The notes beneath the pieces are model-generated. The model saw only the letters and a program-made list of their open reading frames with translations. It did not search any database and was not told where the DNA came from. The position numbers were made by a program, and so were the translations under genes. A stretch of DNA of 64,000 nt from Solimonas sp. (GTDB taxonomy: Bacteria > Pseudomonadota > Gammaproteobacteria > Nevskiales > Nevskiaceae), in contig JASBRP010000034.1 in NCBI GenBank assembly GCA_030149365.1, forward strand, positions 50,434 to 114,433, in the 5' to 3' direction. Below are positions 58,650 to 64,000 of the stretch, one piece after another; the first letter of the stretch is position 1, and each line of letters starts with the position of its first letter.

Positions 58650-59491
58650 AGGCGGCCCTGCGCTCCGGCCTGCTGTCGCTTTGCGCCCTGGCGCTGGGTG
58701 GCTGCGCCGGCCTGGGCTCCTGGGAGGGCGAGCGCACGGTCTACAACGGCAAGAAGAGCCCGCCTGCGGCCGATAGCCCGGTCCGCGCGGAGCGGGCAGT
58801 GGGCGCAGACGATCACCTGGTCCAGCGCGGCGATACGGTCTACGCCATCGCCTTCCGCAACAACCTGGACTTCCGCGAGCTGGCGCGCTGGAACGGCATC
58901 GGTTCCGACTACCTGATCCGCCCCGGCCAGGTGCTGCGCCTCAAGGCCCCGCCGGCGGCGCCGCAGCCGCGTTTCATCGAAGGTGACGTCCAGACCACCG
59001 CTGCGCCGGAGGCCGACATCGCCCCGGTGAAGTCCGAGCCGATCACCGCGGACACGCCGCCGCCGCCCTTGGAGCCGCCGGGCGCTGTCGTCGTCGGTAC
59101 CGCCGGCTTCCAGTGGACCTGGCCCACCAACGGCACCGTGCTCCGCGGCTACGAGCCGGCCCAGGGCAACAAGGGCCTGGATTTCACCGGCACGGTCGGC
59201 CAGCCGGTGTTCGCCGCCGCCCCCGGCCGGGTGGTGTACAGCGGCAATGCCCTGAAGGGCTATGGCGAGCTGATCATCATCAAGCATGACGAGGTCCACC
59301 TGTCGGCCTACGGCTACAACCGCCAGCGTCACGTCAAGGAAGGTGACGTCGTCACCACCGGCCAGCCGATCGGCGAGATGGGCTCCGGGCCGGAGAACAA
59401 GCCGCTGCTGCATTTCGAGATCCGAGAACGCGGCAAGCCGGTGAATCCGGTGGGCTTCCTCCCGGCCAAGGCCAAGCCGGCAGCCAAGTAG
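58646..59491 (+). CDS. nlpD: NlpD-type lipoprotein, LysM and degenerate LytM domains
   Basis: Envelope lipoprotein that activates the cell-separation amidase AmiC. Lipobox LGGC gives lipidated C20. A LysM domain (about 56-100, HLVQRGDTVYAIAF) and a C-terminal M23/LytM domain (about 150-275) follow. The first catalytic histidine site reads NKGLDF and the second AYGYN, so zinc-peptidase activity is lost, exactly as in E. coli NlpD. GTG 58646 overlaps the DedA stop. In most gammaproteobacteria rpoS follows nlpD; here it does not. Confidence 0.93.
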   Translation: MKAALRSGLLSLCALALGGCAGLGSWEGERTVYNGKKSPPAADSPVRAERAVGADDHLVQRGDTVYAIAFRNNLDFRELARWNGIGSDYLIRPGQVLRLKAPPAAPQPRFIEGDVQTTAAPEADIAPVKSEPITADTPPPPLEPPGAVVVGTAGFQWTWPTNGTVLRGYEPAQGNKGLDFTGTVGQPVFAAAPGRVVYSGNALKGYGELIIIKHDEVHLSAYGYNRQRHVKEGDVVTTGQPIGEMGSGPENKPLLHFEIRERGKPVNPVGFLPAKAKPAAK

Positions 59492-59545
59492 GGCGGGGCT
59501 CCGTCCTGGCGTGCTGTGCCCGCGCTTTCCCGGGGTGGCTGTACA

Positions 59546-59574
59546 TTGAACATCCGGGCCGCCGACTTGATAAT
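59546..59574 (+). promoter_or_regulatory. sigma-70 promoter of alaC-hom
   Basis: TTGAAC (59546-59551), 17 bp, GATAAT (59569-59574). The start would be near 59581, about 55 nt before the alaC start. The leader contains a five-codon open frame ending at the alaC start. Confidence 0.7.
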
Positions 59575-59636
59575 ACGCCCCCGTTTTCTTCCTAACTGTC
59601 GGAACTTCCTCCGGAATCCGCCATGAAGGCCTCTTC

Positions 59637-60827
59637 GTGAAGAATGATTTTCCGCGCATCAAGCGACTGCCACCCTACGTCTTCAACGTCATCGGCGAAC
59701 TGAAGAAGGGTGCACGAGCTCGTGGCGAGGACGTCATCGACTTCTCGATGGGCAATCCCGACCAGGCGACGCCGAAGCACATCATCGACAAGCTGGTCGA
59801 GGTGGTGCAGCGCGAAGACCCGGCGGTGTTCCGTTATTCGGTCTCCAAGGGCATCCCGCGCCTGCGCCGGGCGATCGCGCGCTGGTACAAGACCCGCTTC
59901 GACGTGGACCTGGATCCCGAGAGCGAGACCGTTGCCACCATCGGCTCCAAGGAAGGCCTGGCGCACCTGATGCTGGCCACGCTGGACCGCGGCGACGTGG
60001 TCATGGTGCCGAACCCGGCGTACCCGATCCATCCGTATGGCGCGGTCATCGCCGGCGCCGACGTGCGCCACGTGCGACTGACGCCGGGCACGGATTTCTT
60101 CGCCGAGCTGGAACGGGCGATCAAGGAATGCTGGCCGCGGCCCAAGTTCCTGATCCTGAATTTCCCCGGCAACCCCACCGCCGAGTGCGTGGAGCTGGGC
60201 TTCTTCGAGCGCGTGGTCGCGATGGCGAAGGAGTACGACTTCTGGGTGATCCACGACATTGCCTATGCCGACATCGTGTTCGACGGCTGGAAAGCGCCGT
60301 CGTTCCTGCAGGTGCCCGGAGCCAAGGACGTCGGCGTGGAGTTCTTCACGCTGTCCAAGAGCTACAACATGCCGGGCTGGCGCACTGGCTTCATGTGCGG
60401 CAACCCCGAGCTGTGCTACGCCCTCAGCCGCATGAAGAGCTACCTGGACTACGGCACCTTCACGCCGATGCAGGTCGCCTCCATCGCTGCGCTGGAAGGC
60501 CCGCAGGACTGCGTGCGCGAAATCGCGCAGATGTACCAGGAGCGTCGCGACGTGCTCTGCGAAGGCCTGCATTCGGCCGGCTGGAACGTGCAGATTCCCA
60601 AGGCCAGCATGTTCGTCTGGGCCAAGATTCCCGAGCCTTTCGCCAAGCTCGGCAGCCTGGAGTTCTCCAAGCTGATGATGAACGAGGCCAAGGTGGCGGT
60701 GTCCCCCGGCATCGGCTTCGGCGACTACGGTGACGATCACGTGCGCTTTGCGCTGATCGAGAACGAGCATCGCAGCCGTCAGGCGATCCGCGGTATCAAG
60801 AAAATGTTGAAAGAATCGAAAGTATGA
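59637..60827 (+). CDS. alaC: PLP-dependent aminotransferase, AlaC-like
   Basis: Class I/II aminotransferase resembling the glutamate-pyruvate aminotransferase AlaC. PLP-binding lysine is K241 in [33 protein letters not shown] and the Asp/Tyr of [10 protein letters not shown] are conserved. The 396 aa length is typical. The start is GTG 59637, overlapping the stop of a five-codon frame (ATG 59623). The stop overlaps hom (ATGA), a coupling with homoserine synthesis that is common for this gene in gammaproteobacteria. Confidence 0.93.
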   Translation: MKNDFPRIKRLPPYVFNVIGELKKGARARGEDVIDFSMGNPDQATPKHIIDKLVEVVQREDPAVFRYSVSKGIPRLRRAIARWYKTRFDVDLDPESETVATIGSKEGLAHLMLATLDRGDVVMVPNPAYPIHPYGAVIAGADVRHVRLTPGTDFFAELERAIKECWPRPKFLILNFPGNPTAECVELGFFERVVAMAKEYDFWVIHDIAYADIVFDGWKAPSFLQVPGAKDVGVEFFTLSKSYNMPGWRTGFMCGNPELCYALSRMKSYLDYGTFTPMQVASIAALEGPQDCVREIAQMYQERRDVLCEGLHSAGWNVQIPKASMFVWAKIPEPFAKLGSLEFSKLMMNEAKVAVSPGIGFGDYGDDHVRFALIENEHRSRQAIRGIKKMLKESKV

Positions 60828-62131
60828 AACCCATCAAAGTCGGTCTCATCGGCCTCGGCACCGTCGGCCAGGGCGTCATCAAGGTCCTGCGCGAGAACGC
60901 CGAGGAAATCACCCGCCGCGTCGGCCGCCCCGTGATCGTGACGCATGCCAGCGCGCGTGATCTCTCCCGCGAGCGCGGCGTGGACCTGTCCGGCGTGCAG
61001 CTCACCACGGATTCCATGAGCATCGCCCGCGATGCCGACGTGGACGTGGTCGCCGAGCTGATCGGCGGCCACTCGCCGGCGGCCGAGCTGATCCTGGCTG
61101 CCATCGCGCGCGGCAAGTCCGTGGTTACCGCCAACAAGGCGCTGATCGCCCAGGACGGCAACCGCATCTTCGACGCCGCCCGCAAGGCCGGCGTGGCCGT
61201 GGCCTTCGAGGCCGCGGTGGCCGGTGGCATTCCCATCATCAAGGCGATCCGCGAGGGCCTGGCCGGCAACCGCATCGAGGGCGTCGCCGGCATCATCAAC
61301 GGCACCTGCAACTACATCCTCACGCAGATGACCGAGAAGGGCGAGGACTTCGGCGAGGCGCTGGCCGCCGCGCAGAAGCTGGGCTACGCCGAGGCCGATC
61401 CGACCTTCGACATCGAGGGCGTGGACGCCGCGCACAAGCTGACGATCCTGGCCTCCATCGCCTTCGGCATCCCGCTGTCCTTCGAGGCCGTGGCCACCGA
61501 GGGCATCACCCGCGTGACCTCGCAGGACATCGCCAACGCGCGCCAGCTCGGCTACCGCATCAAGCTGCTGGGCATCGCCAAGCGCAGCGAGGGCGGCGTG
61601 GAACTGCGCGTGCAGCCCACCTTCATCCCCGAGGACAAGCTGCTGGCCAAGGTCGACGGCGTGCTGAACTCGGTGCTGGTCAAGGGCAATGCCGTGGGCC
61701 AGGTCGGCTTCTACGGCCGCGGCGCCGGCAGCGAGGCCACCGCCTCGTCGGTGGTCGCCGACATCGTCGACATCGCCCGCGCGCTGAGCGGCGAGTCGCG
61801 CTACACCGTACCGGCGCTGGCCTTCCAGCCCGACGCGGTCAAGCCGCTGCCGCTGGTGCCGGCGGCCGACACCGAGTCCGCCAACTACCTGAGCCTGCGC
61901 GTGGCCGACGAGCCGGGCGTGCTGTCCAAGCTCACCGCCATACTGGCCGCCCACGACATCAGCGTGGAAGCCATCGTCCAGCGCGAGCCGCACGACGGCG
62001 AGGATGCCAAGGTGGCCCTGATCACCTCGGTGGTGTCCGAGCAGCGCCTGGCCACCGCCATGGCGGAGATGCAGACCCTGCCGTTCGTGCGCGAGGGTAT
62101 CGCACGCTTCCGCGTCGAGAAGTTCGACTAG
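60824..62131 (+). CDS. hom: homoserine dehydrogenase
   Basis: NAD(P)H-dependent reduction of aspartate semialdehyde to homoserine for threonine and methionine. GLGTVGQGV (10-18) is the dinucleotide-binding loop. [16 protein letters not shown] and [15 protein letters not shown] precede the catalytic lysine region. A C-terminal ACT domain (about 350-430) suggests feedback control by threonine. The 435 aa is the monofunctional form; no aspartokinase domain is fused. Confidence 0.97.
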   Translation: MKPIKVGLIGLGTVGQGVIKVLRENAEEITRRVGRPVIVTHASARDLSRERGVDLSGVQLTTDSMSIARDADVDVVAELIGGHSPAAELILAAIARGKSVVTANKALIAQDGNRIFDAARKAGVAVAFEAAVAGGIPIIKAIREGLAGNRIEGVAGIINGTCNYILTQMTEKGEDFGEALAAAQKLGYAEADPTFDIEGVDAAHKLTILASIAFGIPLSFEAVATEGITRVTSQDIANARQLGYRIKLLGIAKRSEGGVELRVQPTFIPEDKLLAKVDGVLNSVLVKGNAVGQVGFYGRGAGSEATASSVVADIVDIARALSGESRYTVPALAFQPDAVKPLPLVPAADTESANYLSLRVADEPGVLSKLTAILAAHDISVEAIVQREPHDGEDAKVALITSVVSEQRLATAMAEMQTLPFVREGIARFRVEKFD

Positions 62132-62150
62132 CAGCCTCCGGGCTGCCGCC

Positions 62151-62771
62151 ATGAACGCTGAACACTACGCCGCGCTGGCGCGCACGCCGCTGAAGCTGGA
62201 ACCGGTGACGCTCACCGGGCGCCACCTGCGCCTGGAGCCGCTGCGCATCGAGCACGTGGCGGCGCTGGCCGAGGCCGGCGCCGACCCGGCGATCTGGACC
62301 TGGTACCCGCAGTCCGCCCATGGCCCGGAGCGCATGCGCGCCTGGGTGCAGCAGGCGCTGGACTGGCAGGCCAGCGGCGTGGCGCTGCCCTTCGTGCAGG
62401 TGGACGTGGCCAGCGGTCGCATCATCGGCAGCACCCGTTTCGGCGCGATCGAGGCCAGCCACCGCCGGGCCGAGATCGGCTGGACCTGGCTGAACCCGGC
62501 CTTCCAGCGCAGCGCCGCCAACACCGAGTCCAAGTACCTGATGCTGCGGCATGCCTTCGAAACCCTGGGCCTGGTCCGCGTGGAGTTCAAGACCGACTCC
62601 GGCAACCAGGCCTCCCGCCGCGCCCTGGCGCGGATCGGCGCCGCCGAGGAGGGCATCTTCCGCAACCACATGATCGTGGAGGGTGGCCGGCTGCGGCACT
62701 CGGTGTACTTCAGCATCATCGACAGCGACTGGCCGGCGGTGAAGGCCGGCCTGGAACGCAAACTGGCGTAA
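62151..62771 (+). CDS. GNAT-family N-acetyltransferase (RimJ/RimL-like)
   Basis: 206 aa acetyltransferase of the GNAT_3 type. TLTGRHLRLEPLRIEHV is the usual first strand and helix, with acetyl-CoA-binding features around AEIGWTWLNPAFQRSAANTE and the late VEFKTDSGNQASRRALARIG. Substrate unknown. It stands between hom and thrC, where thrB is found in the classical hom-thrB-thrC order. Its stop TAA is followed by AAT, forming a TAAAAT box before thrC. Confidence 0.9.
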   Translation: MNAEHYAALARTPLKLEPVTLTGRHLRLEPLRIEHVAALAEAGADPAIWTWYPQSAHGPERMRAWVQQALDWQASGVALPFVQVDVASGRIIGSTRFGAIEASHRRAEIGWTWLNPAFQRSAANTESKYLMLRHAFETLGLVRVEFKTDSGNQASRRALARIGAAEEGIFRNHMIVEGGRLRHSVYFSIIDSDWPAVKAGLERKLA

Positions 62772-62804
62772 AATCTCCCTTTCAGCACCCCTAGAGAACC
62801 TGAC

Positions 62805-63926
62805 GTGACCCGCTATACCGGCCTGATCGACCAATACCGCTCCCGCCTGCCGTTTGCCCCCGAGGTCCGCGCGATCTCCCTGGGTGAGGGCCGTACGCCG
62901 CTGATCAAGCTGGAGAACATCCCGAAGGACGTCGGCTTCGAGGGTGAGCTCTACGTGAAGTTCGAGGGCCTGAACCCCACCGGCTCCTTCAAGGATCGCG
63001 GCATGACCTCGGCCGTGACCCAAGCCGTGCACGAGGGCTCGCGCGCCATCATCTGCGCCTCCACCGGCAACACCTCGGCCGCCGCCGCCGCCTACGCCTC
63101 GCGCGCCGGCATTACCGCCTTCGTGCTGATCCCGGAAGGCAAGATCGCCCTGGGCAAGCTGGCCCAGGCCGTGGTCCACGGCGCCGTGGTGGTGCAGATC
63201 CAGGGCAACTTCGACGACGGCATGCGCCTGGTCAAGGAAGTCGCCGAGACCGCCCCGGTGACCATCGTCAACTCGATCAACCCCTTCCGCCTGCAGGGCC
63301 AGAAGACCGCCGCCTTCGAGATCGTCGAGGCCCTGGGCCGCGCGCCGGACTATCACTGCCTGCCGGTCGGCAACGCCGGCAACATCACCGCCTACTGGAT
63401 CGGCTACTCCGAGATGGCCGGCATGGAGACCGCCTCCAACAGCCTGCCGCTGGAACTGCGCAAGTACTCCACCGCCGCCGTGGTCTCGGGTCGCCCGAAG
63501 ATGGTCGGCTTCCAGGCCGCCGGTGCCGCGCCGTTCCTGCGCGGCGGCCCGGTGAAGGAGCCGGAAACCGTCGCCACCGCCATCCGCATCGGCGACCCGC
63601 AGTCCTGGAACCAGGCCTGGGCCGCGCAGAAGGAATCGGGCGGCTGGTTCGACGAGTGCAGCGACGAAGAGATCCTGAAGATCCAGCGCTACCTCGCCGA
63701 GAAGGAGGGCGTGTTCTGCGAGCCGGCCTCCGCCACCTCGCTCTGCGGTGCGCTGCGTGACATCAAGTCCGGCAAGATTCCCAACGGCAGCACCGTGGTC
63801 TGCACGCTTACCGGCAACGGCCTCAAGGACCCGGACATCATCGTCAAGGGTGGCTTGCAGGGCCTGATCCAGGTGCCGGCCGCGCGCAGCGCGGTGGAGA
63901 AGGCGCTGCTGGATCGTCTGTCCTAA
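62805..63926 (+). CDS. thrC: threonine synthase
   Basis: PLP enzyme converting O-phosphohomoserine to threonine. PLP lysine is K63 in NPTGSFKDRG, and CASTGNTSAAAAAYA is the phosphate/substrate region. The 373 aa is the shorter class of threonine synthase, as in Gram-positives and many proteobacteria, not the ~430 aa E. coli form. The start is GTG 62805 after GAGAACCT. A homoserine kinase gene (thrB) is not in the window. Confidence 0.95.
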   Translation: MTRYTGLIDQYRSRLPFAPEVRAISLGEGRTPLIKLENIPKDVGFEGELYVKFEGLNPTGSFKDRGMTSAVTQAVHEGSRAIICASTGNTSAAAAAYASRAGITAFVLIPEGKIALGKLAQAVVHGAVVVQIQGNFDDGMRLVKEVAETAPVTIVNSINPFRLQGQKTAAFEIVEALGRAPDYHCLPVGNAGNITAYWIGYSEMAGMETASNSLPLELRKYSTAAVVSGRPKMVGFQAAGAAPFLRGGPVKEPETVATAIRIGDPQSWNQAWAAQKESGGWFDECSDEEILKIQRYLAEKEGVFCEPASATSLCGALRDIKSGKIPNGSTVVCTLTGNGLKDPDIIVKGGLQGLIQVPAARSAVEKALLDRLS

Positions 63927-63939
63927 GTTGCACTGGTTT

Positions 63940-63977
63940 TGTGGGAGCGGGGGTTGGGCCGGGGATTTGGGGGGGCA
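63940..63977 (+). repeat. possible degraded REP copy at the window edge
   Basis: TGTGGGAGCGG, later GGGCCGGGGATTT, recalls the reverse complement of the REP element at 22260 with extra G residues. Together with a following run of about ten A residues this looks like either a decayed copy or a poorly resolved contig end. Confidence 0.35.
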
Positions 63978-64000
63978 AAAAAAAAAGGCGCGTCATCCCC

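Noticed and set aside
60770..60823. Threonine attenuator or leader peptide before hom
   Set aside because: hom overlaps alaC by 4 bp; no Thr/Ile-rich leader frame or terminator hairpin is present.

Overview
This GC-rich window comes from the chromosome of a gammaproteobacterium. The evidence is the long run rpsB-tsf-pyrH-frr-uppS-cdsA-dxr-rseP-bamA-skp-lpxD-fabZ-lpxA-lpxB-rnhB-dnaE-accA-tilS-pyrG-kdsA-eno-ftsB-ispD-ispF, the lipid A and BamA genes of a Gram-negative cell, and a PilY1-type pilus operon. The order uppS-cdsA-dxr is the Pseudomonas-like arrangement. High GC, a class I aldolase and a xanthomonad/solimonad-like PilY1 suggest Nevskiales/Solimonadaceae or Lysobacterales. That placement is inference and no species is claimed. 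Nearly all of the window is core genome: there is no prophage, integrase, IS element or CRISPR array.

Layout. Positions 1-7222 hold a truncated rpsT (minus strand) diverging from murJ-ribF-ileS-lspA-ispH. Positions 7326-14794 (minus) carry a type IV pilus tip operon: PilE-like pilin, FimT, PilV, PilW, PilX, then the adhesin PilY1. Positions 15040-20427 hold a two-component module (kinase A - kinase B - NarL-type regulator, joined by 4-bp ATGA overlaps) flanked by tRNA-Thr(CGU) and tRNA-Ser(UGA). Positions 20428-20966 are three tandem repeats of about 181 bp directly after tRNA-Ser. Next come class I fructose-bisphosphate aldolase and a minus-strand run map-glnD-dapD-dapE-yheT. From 28963 the plus strand carries translation, isoprenoid/undecaprenyl, outer-membrane assembly, lipid A, replication, fatty acid and nucleotide genes to ispF. 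Positions 55571-56529 hold a minus-strand Smr gene and a small HExxH membrane protein. Positions 56600-63926 carry surE-pcm-dedA-nlpD and then alaC-hom-GNAT-thrC.

Most interesting region. Each repeat after tRNA-Ser(UGA) ends in a copy of the last 17 nt of the tRNA including CCA; the third copy is degraded. Each also carries an 18-nt inverted copy of the tRNA variable/T-arm region with exactly one mismatch, at a different place in each unit. Each can fold into several hairpins whose stems show compensatory changes between units. The layout closely resembles the Escherichia coli tyrT locus with its rtT RNA repeats, but on a different tRNA and with different sequence. The second candidate is the two-kinase, one-regulator cassette, in which the second kinase has a weakened ATP-binding region.

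Reading limits. All calls come from reading the sequence. Starts were chosen by ribosome-binding sites, overlaps and family length. The last ~60 bases look low in quality or low in complexity, as at a contig end.
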